Below, one piece after another: positions 36,380-47,069 of a stretch of 64,000 nucleotides of DNA. The notes beneath the pieces are model-generated. The model was not told where the DNA came from, searched no databases, and saw nothing but the letters and a program-made list of their open reading frames with translations. The DNA comes from Dermanyssus gallinae (Eukaryota > Arthropoda > Arachnida > Mesostigmata > Dermanyssidae): NCBI GenBank assembly GCA_003439945.1, contig QVRM01002079.1, positions 24,309 to 88,308 on the forward strand, given 5' to 3'. Made by a program: the position numbers and the translations under genes. The stretch's first letter is position 1, and the number at the start of each line of letters is the position of its first letter.

Positions 36380-37760
36380 AGTTAATTTTGTTAATTAATT
36401 TTTAATGATATACAATGTTGAACGCTTTACTCAAATCACAGAATATTGCTTTACAAGAATCGCCACTCTAGTGTGTCTGTCATATAATTGGTCACTGCAA
36501 CACTGCCGTTTCTTATATATTAGATATATTGCGCTTTTCTGGTACATTAAAACCCCCGAACAAAACATCTGATTATCTTAGTAGTTTTTTGGATGAATTA
36601 CCAGAATAGATTTTGACACAGATATTTCTCCTATCGAAGCAAAATGCTTGAAAAAATATGAGTTTATGGCCTTCTATGGTTTGTTTGGGGATTATCAGCA
36701 TGTTTAAATTGAGTTTAAAAAAATGTTTCTTCACTTTTTAGAAGCTTAGAAAGAATATTTTTGTAAGCATCGCACCTATGCGTTACTTAACGTGACTGTT
36801 TTATTTTGTGTAATTTATGCAACTTGTCTTCTTTACGAATTGCTGTTACTAATCTAGTGTATCCCACTATTTCATATGTGTGTATTTTGATTTTAAATGT
36901 CAGAAAGCTATACATTCTTCCAACAACTAGATGTATGCACTCTAGAATAAAAGACTGGCGTCATTGGCCGAATCTGTTGTTTGCATGAATCCTTTACTAT
37001 AGCTCACTTTTGACTTGAATTAACGATACTCGATTGATTTTATGGTGCGGTGCTGTCTGTCTTTGTCTTTTCCAAATAAGTAAAATTCAAAATTAATTAG
37101 TTAGTCATTTATGCCTCTCGAGTCCATACTGTCAAAACTAAATCCAAAACAAACTCGCTTGCTGCCTATAGAATATGTAATAAATGAGACTTCTGCCGGC
37201 TTTGGTTAATCTTGTAGGTAGTTCTTCGTTTAATAAAATAAAACTCTTAGTGGCTAGGTTTTCAGCATATCCTTCCGGTACGTTATTATTTTCTAGTAGA
37301 CATATGTTTATGTCCCCAACAATCAGGCAATCGGCAGGCAAATTCAGGACTGAGTTGTGAAATCAACTTCGGTAACAAATTAATTGCGAATGATTCTGAA
37401 TTTGAAACGCCAGGCAATGGTGATCTATAAATTGCTGCAAAATTTCTGATTGCAAACTACTATTTCGACCAAGCAGCAGTCGCAGTCCGTTATATCCTTT
37501 ACAAATTACTGTTGCTTACAAATACTGCAACCCCACCTGCTCTGTATAAATAATTTGATAAAAAATAGGATTTGTATCCTTTTATAATAAAGAAACCTTT
37601 CTCCTGTGGATAACTCCAAGATTCTGTACGTGCCACCACACCAGTCACACAATTTGTCAACTAAGATACAAAGTTATCAACGTTCTGACGTAAGCTTCTT
37701 ATGTTAATTATTTGGAATCGTACTGCCCTTATCTTCCCTCCAGCTTCCCCCCCCTCGAAC
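36380..37760 (-). mobile_element. Decayed LINE with APE endonuclease and RT remnants (CR1/L2-like)
   Basis: Minus strand: an NIRSLRQNVDNFV start, VARTESW, GYKSYF and AGGVAVFV (about 37430-37700), AIYRSPLPG, then GDINICLLENN and LNEELPTRLTKAGRSLI (37190-37320), matching the order of an APE-type endonuclease. Further on, at about 36405-36450, AIFCDLSKAFNIVYH matches the LDLSKAFDTVDH motif of the reverse transcriptase. Stops are common. The order and the NIRSL, DLSKAF style fit the CR1/L2 group better than R1. The exact clade is uncertain. The 13-base C run at 36302-36314 lies just beyond the RT remnant. Confidence 0.65.
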
Positions 37761-38196
37761 AACACTGGAGTCAGTCATGAGATCGATCTTCATCTCCAGC
37801 TGGAAAAATAAATAAAAAAATTATACTCTTATGACCAGCAACCTAAAAATAACCTAGCATTAGCATCAAATTTACTTATAACAATAGTCGCTCCAGCCAA
37901 ATGTTGATTCATTTTACTGCTAAGCTAAATGTCTAAAATTATTAATCGCTTGGATTTAACACAACTTATTAGTGGCGGTTCAATGTTGTGCCAATGTTGA
38001 TCTACAGCCTTCGCAGGGTGTGGGGCCATTTTTCAGCGGCAAAATTTGCGCAGCTACAAAGATGCTTCACAAAAATCGTGTACCTGCTGGCGAGTTGCGG
38101 ACCGGTAGTGGAAACAAACAGAGTCAGGCTTAGGTCACCCATTACAGGATAGAACGGCATGCACTAGCCGGCACGTGTATACAAGGCACATCGCGC

Positions 38197-38424
38197 ATGG
38201 CTATCACCACTTGGTATGTTCGACTCAAAGATTTCACCAAGTTTGCGATCAATATATTTGCCGGTTCTGCTCGCAAATATGCGCTAAATACCACGCAGCG
38301 AGCTGCCAGACGCATGGGCGGTTTTTGGATTTTTTCGCCCGGTGGGACCGTCGCTGACGTGTTCACATTTTCTATAATGAAGACTATTGCAATAGTGTAC
38401 CATCTTGAAGTTCTTGCGAAATAA
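38197..38424 (+). CDS. Small basic protein of 75 residues, unknown family
   Basis: ATG in good context (CGCGCATGG) with an in-frame TAG upstream, and a stop that overlaps an AATAAA (38420-38425). The protein is non-repetitive. A basic amphipathic N-terminal half (VRLKDFTKFAINIFAG, RAARRMGG) is followed by a hydrophobic segment (FTFSIMKTIAIVYHL), which suggests a mitochondrial or membrane location. I do not recognise the family. No intron is needed. It converges with a second small gene on the other strand, ending only 15 bases from it. The overlap of stop and poly(A) signal makes the 3' UTR very short, unless a further signal is used. Confidence 0.4.
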   Translation: MAITTWYVRLKDFTKFAINIFAGSARKYALNTTQRAARRMGGFWIFSPGGTVADVFTFSIMKTIAIVYHLEVLAK

Positions 38425-38439
38425 ACAATTAGTAGCACC

Positions 38440-38839
38440 TCACTTCATCTTCTTCAGATCCTCTTCCGTTGTAATCCAGATTAGCTCGTTATACTTCTGC
38501 ATAGCCAGCCAGCGCAAACGCTTCAGTTCCTTCGGGATCTGCCTGAATAACGACATCTCTGTAACGGCAGCCCGAAAGCAGAATTGTTTTGCTGTGAAAG
38601 CTTGGTGCTTTTTCCTAAATGACTTCACACTATCAGTAGAGTTGGTTGAGTGGGAAATCCAACGACTGGGTCAGTCGAGCTCTTAGCGAGCGATTTTCCA
38701 CCTTCAATGAACGCAACTTACCTTTCAAGGACTCCAGCTCCTTGGCAATCAGTTCCTTGACCACGGTCATCAAGCGGCACTCATTCTTCTTAAGCTCCTC
38801 CTGAACAAATGTCCTCAGTTGGTTTAGCTTTCCCATCAT
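38440..38839 (-). CDS. Small coiled-coil protein of 78 residues, two exons
   Basis: Exon 1 is 38722-38839 (MMGKLNQLRTFVQEELK..., preceded by an in-frame TAA) and ends at an excellent donor (AAAG|GTAAGT) in phase 1. Exon 2 is 38440-38558, after an acceptor CCGTTACAG, and continues in the same frame to a TGA. The spliced product is Lys/Glu-rich with heptad-like leucines (RLMTVVKELIAKELESLK), followed by EMSLFRQIPKELKRLRW and an acidic-basic end (TTEEDLKKMK). The frame without splicing hits a stop soon after the donor, so splicing is required to join the two parts. I cannot name the family; a small adaptor or mitochondrial-type protein is possible. Confidence 0.45.
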
Positions 38840-39205
38840 TTTTAGCACATTGGTTTACATTTAATCAGTGAGTTTTTTGCCGACTGAAAGAACAACACCC
38901 TACTAAACGTTGCTTGGCGGCACTGTTATAATCGTGAGTGTCAATTTTGAAGCGGAACCTCTTGTCCTTACGGCTGTATTTGTTGCCATTATTTATACTA
39001 GTTCTAAGTCACATTGGCTCCATCCTGCGCGTGCCGTTTCCGTCCTAGGTGTTTTTTGTTAAAAACAAATTATTGGTGAGGAAACACTTTCTGCCGTTCG
39101 TGTCTAATTTAAATGACGGTGCTGTGGGGCAATATATTCATTTGAAATCGTGCGGAGTTTGGCTTGACTCCAAATAATGTGCATGGGCACCTGTTCATAT
39201 AGCCA

Positions 39206-42200
39206 TAAGAACGAACCGGTTCTAAGAAGGAGCCGGTTCTAAGAACGAGCCGGTTCTAAGAACGAGCCAGTTCTAAGAACGAGCCGGTTCTAAGAACGAG
39301 CCAGTTCTAAGAACGAGCTAGTTCTAAGAACGAGCCGGTGCTTAGGTTGAGCCGGTGCTTAGAACGAGCCAATTCTAAAACGAGCTAGTTTTAAGAACGA
39401 GCCGGTGTTAAGAACGAGCCGATTCTAAGCACGAGCTGTTGTAAGATCGAGCCGATTATAAGAACACGCCGGTTCTAAGAACGAGCCGGTTCTAAAGACA
39501 AAACGGTTCTATTGAACGAGCCGGTTCTAAGAACGAGCCGGTTCTTAGAACGAGCCGGTTCGGTTCTCAGAACCAGCCGGTTATATTGAACGAGCCGGTT
39601 ATATTGAACGAGCCGGTTTTATTGAACGAGCCGGTTTTATTGAACAAAACAGTTCTAAGAACGAACCAGTTCTAAGAACGAGCCGGTTCTAAGAACGATC
39701 TGGTTCTGTTTCAGAGAACGAGCTGTTTCTAAAAACAAGCCGCTTTTTAGAACGAGCCGGTTAAAAGAACGAGCCCGTTCTAAGAACGAGCCGGTTTTAA
39801 GAACGAGCCGGTCCTAAGAACGAGCCGGTTCTAAGAACGAGTCGGTTCTAAGAATGAGCCGATTCTAAGAACGAGCTGGTTCTGAGAACAATACGGTTGT
39901 AAGAGCAAGCCGGTTTTAAGAACGAGCTGTTTCTTAAAACGAGCTGTTTCTTAAAACGAGCTGTTTCTAAGAACAAGCTGTTTTTAAGAACGAGCTGTGT
40001 TCTAAGAATGAGTCGGTTCTAAGAACGAGTCGGTTCTAAAAACGAGTCGGTTCTAAGCACGAGTCGGTTCTATGAACGAATCGGTTCTTGGAACAAGTCG
40101 GTTCTAAGAACGAGCCGGTTCTAAGGACAATACGGTTCTATTGAACGAGCCGGTTCTAAGAACGAGCCAACGAGCCCTGTTCTCAGAACGAGCCGGTCCT
40201 TAGAACGAGCCCGTTCTGAGATTAAGCCGGTTCTAAGAACAGGCCGGTTAAAGAACGAGCTGGTTCTAAGAACGAGCCGGTTCTAAGGACAATACGGTTA
40301 CACTGAACGAGCCGGTTATATTAAACGAGCCGGTTATTGAACGAACCTGTTCTAAGAACGAATCAGTTCTAAGAACGAGCCGGTTCTAAGAACGAGCCGG
40401 TTCTAAGAACGAGCCGGTTCTAAGAACGAGCCGGTTCTAAGAACGAGCCGGTTCCAAGAACGAGCCGGTTCCAAGAACGAGCCGGTTCTAAGAACGAGCC
40501 GGTTCTAAAAACGAGCCGGTTCTAAGAACAAGCCGGTTCTAAAAACGAGCCGGAGATAATAACGAGTCGGATCAAAGAACGATCCGGTTTTGAGAACGAT
40601 TCGGTTCTAAGAACAAGCCGGTTCTAGGAACGAGCTGTTTCTAAAAATAAGCCGGTTGTAAGAACGAGCCGGTTCTAAGAACGAGCCGGTTCTAAAAACG
40701 AGCTGATTCTAAGAACAAACTGGTTATAAGAACGAGCCGGTTGCAAGAACGAGCCGGTTTTAAGAACGAGCCGGTTGTAAGAACAAGCCGGTCCTAAGAA
40801 CGAGCCGGTCCTAAGAACAAGCCGGTCCTAAGAACGAGCCGGTCCTAAGAACGAGCCGGTTCTAAGAACGAGCCGGGTCTAAGAACGAGCCGGTTCTAAG
40901 AACGAGCCGGTTCTAAGAACGAGCCGGGTCTAAGAACGAGCCGGTTCTAAGAACGAGCCGGGTCTAAGAACGAGCCGGGTCTAAGAACGAGCCGGTTCTA
41001 AGAACGAGCCGGTTCTAAGAACGAGCCGGGTCTAAGAACGAGCCGGGTCTAAGAACGAGCCGGGTCTAAGAACGAGCCGGGTCTAAGAACGAACCGGTTC
41101 TAAGAACGAGCCGGTTCTAAAAACGAGCTGATTCTAAGAACAAACTGGTTATAAGAACGAGCCGGTTGCAAGAACGAGCCGGTTTTAAGAACGAGCCGGT
41201 TGTAAGAACAAGCCGGTCCTAAGAACGAGCCGGTCCTAAGAACAAGCCGGTCCTAAGAACGAGCCGGTCCTAAGAACGAGCCGGTTCTAAGAACGAGCCG
41301 GGTCTAAGAACGAGCCGGTTCTAAGAACGAGCCGGTTCTAAGAACGAGCCGGGTCTAAGAACGAGCCGGTTCTAAGAACGAGCCGGGTCTAAGAACGAGC
41401 CGGGTCTAAGAACGAGCCGGTTCTAAGAACGAGCCGGTTCTAAGAACGAGCCGGGTCTAAGAACGAGCCGGTTCTAAGAACGAGCCGGGTCTAAGAACGA
41501 GCCGGGTCTAAGAACGAGCCGGTTCTAAGAACGAGCCGGTTCTAAGAACGAGCCGGGTCTAAGAACGAGCCGGGTCTAAGAACGAGCCGGGTCTAAGAAC
41601 GAGCCGGGTCTAAGAACGAGCCGGGTCTAAGAACGAGCCGGTTCTAAGAACGAGCCGGGTCTAAGAACGAGCCGGGTCTAAGAACGAGCCGGTCTAAGAA
41701 CGAGCCGGTTCTAAGAACGAGCCGGTTCTAAGAACGAGCCGGGTCTAAGAACGAGCCGGGTCTAAGAACGAGCCGGTTCTAAGAACGAGCCGGGTCTAAG
41801 AACGAGCCGGGTCTAAGAACGAGCCGGTTCTAAGAACGAGCCGGTTCTAAGAACGAGCCGGGTCTAAGAACGAGCCGGGTCTAAGAACAAGCCGGTTCTA
41901 AGAACGAGCCGGTCCTAAGAACGAGCCGGTCCTAAGAACGAGCCGGTTCTAATAACGAGCCGGTTCTAAGAACGAGCCGGTTCTAAGAACGAGCCGGTTC
42001 TAAGAACGAGCCGGGTCTAAGAACGAGCCGGTTCTAAGAACGAGCCGGTTCTAAGAACGAGCCGGTTCTAAAAACGAGCCGGTTCTAAGAACGAGCCGGT
42101 TCTAAGAACGAGCCGGTTCTAAGAACAAGCCGGTTCTAAAAACGAGCCGGAGATAATAACGAGTCAAATCAAAGAACGATTCGGTTTTGAGAACGATTCG

Positions 42201-43098
42201 GTTCTAAACAAGCCGGTTCTAACAACGAGCTGTTTCTAAAAATAAGCCGGTTGTAAGAACGAGCCGGTTCTTAGAACGAGCCGGTTCTAAAAACGAGCTG
42301 GTTCTAAGAACAAACTGGTTATAAGAACGAGCCAGTTGTAAGAACGAGCCGGTCCTAAGAACGAGCCGGTTCTAAGAACGAGCTGGTCCTAAGAACGAGT
42401 CGGTTCTAAGAACGAGCCGGTTCTAAAAACGAGCCGGTTCTAAGAACAAGCCGGTTCTAAAAACGAGCCGGAGATAATAACGAGTCGAATCAAAGAACGA
42501 TTCGGTTTTGAGAACGATTCGGTTCTAAACAAGCCGGTTCTAACAACGAGCTGTTTGTAAAAATAAGCCGGTTGTAAGAACGAGCCGGTTCTAAAAACGA
42601 GCTGGTTCTAAGAACAAACTGGTTATAAGAACGAGCCGGTTGTAAGAACGAGCCGGTCCTAAGAACGAGCCGGTCCTAAGAACGAGCAGGTCCTAAGAAC
42701 GAGCCGGTTCTAAGAACGAGCTGGTCCTAAGAACGAGCCGGTTCTAAGAACGAGCCGGTTCTAAGAACGAGCCGGTCCTAAGAACGAGCCGGTCCTAAGA
42801 ACGAGCCGGTCCTAAGAACGAGCCGGTCCTAAGAACGAGCCGGTCCTAAGAACGAGCCGGTCCTAAGAACGAGCCGGTCCTAAGAACGAGCCGGTTCTAA
42901 GAACGAGCCGGTTCTAAGAACGAGCCGGTTCTAAGAACAAGCTGGTTCTAAGAACAAGCTGGTTTTAAAAACGAGCTGGTTTTAAAAACGAGCTGGTGTT
43001 AGGAACGAGCTGGTTCTAAGAACGAGCCGGTTTTAAAAACGAGCCGGTCCTAAGAACGAGCCGGTTCTAAGAACAAACCGGTTCTAAGATCGGTTCTA
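39206..43098. repeat. 17-bp satellite array, left block
   Basis: Tandem units with consensus GAACGAGCCGGTTCTAA, about 230 copies here. Each unit has an odd palindrome across the junction (GTTCT-A-AGAAC). The period is not a multiple of three and contains TAA, so all forward frames stop every 51 bases and reverse frames likewise. Variants cluster: GGTTC, GGGTC and GGTCC forms, GAGTCGG forms and a longer form with ACAATACGG and TTGAACGAG. Segments of many units recur as blocks, for example about 40675-40850 again at 41105-41280. Confidence 0.95.
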
Positions 43099-43805
43099 TC
43101 TCAGGATCAACGCACTACCAACGCGTGCCAGATTGGCCAGGGGACGCCCGGGCTACAACAAACGTTGTAGGCACGGGTGTCATGCGCCTGAGACGTTGGC
43201 TCATGTCGCTCAGATGTGCGATACAACACAAAAACAAACTATATAGAGCCATGACGACGTCTGTGATCGCGTGGCACGACTTCTCCGCGAGAGGGGTCAT
43301 GAGGTAACTCGTGAGCGAGTATTCCGTCGACCGGGCGCACCGGGTCTAAAGCCCGACCTCGTAATAACAACACCTACCGAGGTCTGGGTTTTAGATGCCG
43401 AGGTTTGCGGCCCGAACAGGGACCTCGCAAAAGAGCGGCAGGACAAGATCGCCAAATATGACGTCGAGATCCTAAGAGCGGCGCTCCCCGACCCGCAAAA
43501 ACCTCGCAGATTCGGATCCATCACTATCTCTATGAGTGGGACTCCGAATCTGCGAGTACGATCTTGGGGCTCGGCGTCACGAAGAGGAAACTTATGGATC
43601 TTACCGTCTTAACGTTGCAAGGAACCTTGAGGATATACCGCTCGCACCGGGTCCATAAGAGCGGGGACTACCATCAAGCAAGAACACGGACAGCTGATTC
43701 TTAACCTCACGTGACACCTTTTTACCACCATTTTCATTAAGGCGAGCACTGCCGAGTGTGCAAACGTATTGTAAATAATTAATAAATCATCACAATATTT
43801 TCCGG
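43099..43805 (+). mobile_element. RLE-type LINE fragment inserted in the satellite
   Basis: Same family as 21331-21900 but longer at the 5' side. It begins with RINALPTRARLARGRPGYNK, then a CCHC zinc knuckle (CRHGCHAPETLAH, then C), then the restriction-like endonuclease (HDDVCDRVARLL, KPDLVITTPTEVWVLDAEV). A TAG lies between the knuckle and the endonuclease, and a 7-base deletion after the SITISMSG codons (compared with the other copy) shifts the frame. The 3' end is CATCACAATATTTTC, directly followed by satellite. Family knowledge: this knuckle plus RLE arrangement is typical of R2/R4/NeSL-type LINEs. Confidence 0.8.
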
Positions 43806-45467
43806 CTATAAGAACGAGCTGTTTCTAAGAACGAGCTGTTTCTAAAAACAAGCCGTTTCTTAGAACGAGTTGGTTTTAAGAACGAACCGGTTCTAAGAAC
43901 AAGCCGGTTCTAAGGACGAGCCGGTTCTAAGAACGAGCCAGTTCTAAAAATGAGCCGATTCTAGGAACGAGCTGGTTCTGAGAACAATACGGTTGTAACA
44001 GCGAGCCGGTTTTAAGAACGAGCTGTTTCTAAGAACGAGCTGTGTCTAAAACAAGCCGGTTCTAAGAACGAGCCGGTAGTAAGAACGAGTCCGTTTTAAG
44101 AACGCGTCGGTTCTAAGAACGAGTTGGTTCTAAGAACGAGTCGGTTCTAAGAACGAGTCGGTTCTAAGAACGAGTCGGTTCTAAGAACGAGTCGGTTCTA
44201 AGAATAAGTCGGTTCTAAGAACGAGTCGGTTGTAAGAATGAGTCGGTTCTAAGAATGAGTCGGTTCTAAGAATGAGTCGGTTCAAAGAATGAGTCGGTTC
44301 TAAGAACGAGTCGGTTCTAAGAACGAGTCGGTTCTAAGAACGAACCGGTTCTTAGAACAAGATGGTTTTTAAGAACAAGCCGGTTCTAAAAACAACCGGT
44401 CCTTAGAACAAGCCGGCTCTAAGAACGAGCCGGCACTTAGAACGAGCCGGTTCTAAGAACGAGCCGGTTCTAAGAACGAACTGGTTCTAAAAACTAGCCG
44501 GTTCTAAGCACGAGCCAGTTCTAAGAACGAGCTGGTTCGGAGAACAATACGGTTTTATTGAACGATTAGGTTCTAATAACGAGTTGGTTCTAAGAACGAT
44601 TTGGTTCTAATAACGAGTTGGTTCTAAGAACGATTTGGTTCTAATAACGAGTTGGTTCTAAGAACGATTTGGTTCTAAGAATGAGTTGGTTCTAAGAGCG
44701 AGCTGGTTTTAAGAGCAGTCTGGTTCTAAAGACGAGCTGGTTCTAAGGACAAGCTGGTTCTAAGGACGAGCTGGTTCTAAGAACGAGCTGGTTCTAAGAA
44801 CAAACCGATTCTTAGAACAAGCCGGTTTTAAGAACAAGCCTATTCTAAGAACGAACCGGTTCTAAGAACGAACCGGTTCTAAAAACGAGCCGGTTCTAAG
44901 AACAAGCTGGTTCTGAGAACAACACGGTTCTATTGAACGACCAGGTTCTAATAACGAGCTGGTTCTAAGAGCGAGCTGGTTTTAAGAGCAGTCTGGTTCT
45001 AAGAACGAGTCGGTTTTTAGATCGAACTGGTTCTAAGTACGAGCTGGTTCTAAGAACGAGCCGGTTTTAAGAACGAGCTGGTTCTAAGAACGAGCTGAGT
45101 GTAAGAGCGAGCTGGTTCTAAGAACGAGCTTGTTCTAAAAACGAACCGGTTCCAAGAACGAACCGGTTCTTAGAACAAGCCGGTTCTAAGAACAAGTCGG
45201 TTCTTAGAACAAGCCGGTTCTAAGGACGAGCCGGTTCTAAGGACGAGCCGGTTCTAAGAACGAACTGGCTCTAAGTACGAGCTAGTTCTAAGAACGAGTC
45301 GGTTCTAAAAACGAGCTGGTTCTAAGAACAAACCGGTTCTGTAAACAATACGGTTCTATTAGACGAGCCGGTGTAAGAACGAGCCGGTTTTAAGAACGAG
45401 CTAGTTCTAAAAACGAGTTGGTTCTAAGAACAAGCCGGTTCTAAGAACGAGCCGAATCTAAGAACGC
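43806..45467. repeat. 17-bp satellite array, right block
   Basis: About 98 further units, more diverged than the centre of the left block. A homogeneous GAGTCGGTTCTAA sub-block occupies about 44095-44340 and a TTGGTTCTAA sub-block about 44560-44790. Confidence 0.95.
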
Positions 45468-45521
45468 GAAGGCGAGCACTGCCGAGTGTTCAGATGTATT
45501 TTAAATGATTAATATATTATT

Positions 45522-45523
<2 letters not shown>
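45468..45523 (+). mobile_element. Terminal stub of the RLE LINE at the satellite edge
   Basis: AAGGCGAGCACTGCCGAGTG and the following ~35 bases match the 3' UTR of the copies ending at 21900 and 43805, with several substitutions. The left flank is satellite and the right flank is a (TA)n tract. Confidence 0.7.

Positions 45524-45598
<75 letters not shown>
45524..45598. repeat. (TA)n microsatellite
   Basis: About 37 TA units between the LINE stub and unique sequence. Confidence 0.95.
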
Positions 45599-45599
<1 letters not shown>

Positions 45600-45600
<1 letters not shown>

Positions 45601-46482
45601 GCGTCCTAAACATGCGCTTACAAACAAGATAGTTTAAGTTTCTCCATGTATTATGTTTTCTAAAAAAATTCTACATATACAGCTTTCTATGTAGCGTAGA
45701 AAGCATGCAATATGCAGTGTTTCAGAAATTAAAGTGAAAGCAGTCGACCGATGAGAATGGTTGTAGCAAAAGTGGCTGTTTAGAAGCAGTAGCAAGTGAG
45801 CGGTAGTTGCAGAGAGCAGATTGACTATACGGCGATTACAGCGTAACAAAAGGACTACTGATATCGAACGAACGGCGGCACAAGAAACACTGTCTGAACG
45901 TTGCTTGGACAACGACGGTAACTTGGTTAGACTAGCAACACCATCGATATCACCACCATCACCGCAATACAGCTCCAGACGCCCCTAAGAATGCAAGCAT
46001 CCCAAACGATTATTTTGTCATGTTTGTGCCAATGAACACTGGATGCATACATGTACATATGTATATATATATATATATGTATATATATATTGTATCTGCA
46101 TTCACGTTCGCTGGGACCTAATAGTCATGTTCCCACCGTTGATGATTGATTACATTAAACTAATATAATTGTTATATATATATATATATATACAAAAAAG
46201 CACCTGCATTTTTAACACCAGTTCAAAATTATTGTTTCAAAGATACTCAAGGGAAATCAAAGGTAATCTCTACAATAGAATATTAGATTGTAGTATGCAG
46301 TAATACAATATTAAAATAGGAGTCTGAAATCAGCAGATCAACTATGAAATGTTGTGAAAATGTAACTTCATATAAGAAATAAATGATACCGTATATATAC
46401 ATATAGCTGGTTGTTCGAATACCGTACATCACGGAACAGTACATGTTCGATAGACAACCTTTGAAAGTACAAGTTTTGAAAG

Positions 46483-46515
<33 letters not shown>

Positions 46516-46530
46516 CATTAGCATATCAAC
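45600..46530. other. AT-rich non-coding; short TA tracts
   Basis: TA runs near 46058-46090, 46164-46192 and 46483-46511. No supported gene; the 92-codon minus frame at 45634-45912 has no motif. Confidence 0.4.
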
Positions 46531-46534
46531 GAAA

Positions 46535-46630
46535 GTCGGTGGGTAGAGATGTCCTGCGATGCTGATGTCGTGACCCGTAGGCTCGATTCTGATATGACAC
46601 ATGTGTCTAATTCAGTAACTCCAAATGAAT
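46535..46630 (+). repeat. tRNA-derived SINE copy
   Basis: Shares GGTAGAGATGTCCTG and the spaced CTGAT-TC block with the inverted copy at 46975-47060. The B box (GGCTCGATTC) is degenerate. It lies next to a (TA)n tract. Confidence 0.55.
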
Positions 46631-46702
46631 AAAAAATAAAGGGTGCATAAGCTTCTTTGGCGTTTTTATGTTAGCGGAGCCAAGTTCTTTCTCCCCCCCT
46701 CT

Positions 46703-46705
<3 letters not shown>

Positions 46706-46754
<49 letters not shown>
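46706..46754. repeat. (TA)n microsatellite
   Basis: About 24 TA units between two inverted SINE copies. Confidence 0.95.
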
Positions 46755-46756
<2 letters not shown>

Positions 46757-46974
46757 AAAATAAACATTCTGTATCGGATAACGTAGAAAAAATTATTAGA
46801 GAGAAAGATAATTCTAGTCCGACATGACGCACAATGTGTAGATGCCAGGGTCGTGTTGCATGCCTATGCCAGTTTTGCCATGTCATCAACGCCATCGACG
46901 AGGTAAACCAAAAAAGGGGCTTGTATAATTGTATTTATGTATTTAATCATTTGAAATACCTGGGCTTCAAGACC

Positions 46975-47060
46975 TTGGGATCTAAGATCTATGCGTCCTA
47001 ACGGAATCGAACCCATAACGCATGATATCAGAGTCCCAGGACATCTCTACCACCCCGTTC
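46975..47060 (-). repeat. tRNA-derived SINE copy, inverted
   Basis: On the minus strand GGTGGTAGAGATGTCCTGGG is followed by a good B box (GGGTTCGATTCC) at tRNA spacing. It is the better preserved partner of the copy at 46535-46630 and faces it. Confidence 0.6.
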
Positions 47061-47069
47061 TATTGATTT

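Noticed and set aside
39206..45467. CRISPR-like regular repeats
   Set aside because: The 17-bp units are directly adjacent with no unique spacers, and the context is an animal genome. It is a satellite.
39206..45467. Glucocorticoid-type, heat-shock or CENP-B binding sites in the 17-bp unit
   Set aside because: The half-site spacing is off by one base for AGAAC-n-GTTCT type sites and for TTCnnGAA, and the CENP-B core (TTCG-n4-A-n2-CGGG) is not matched.
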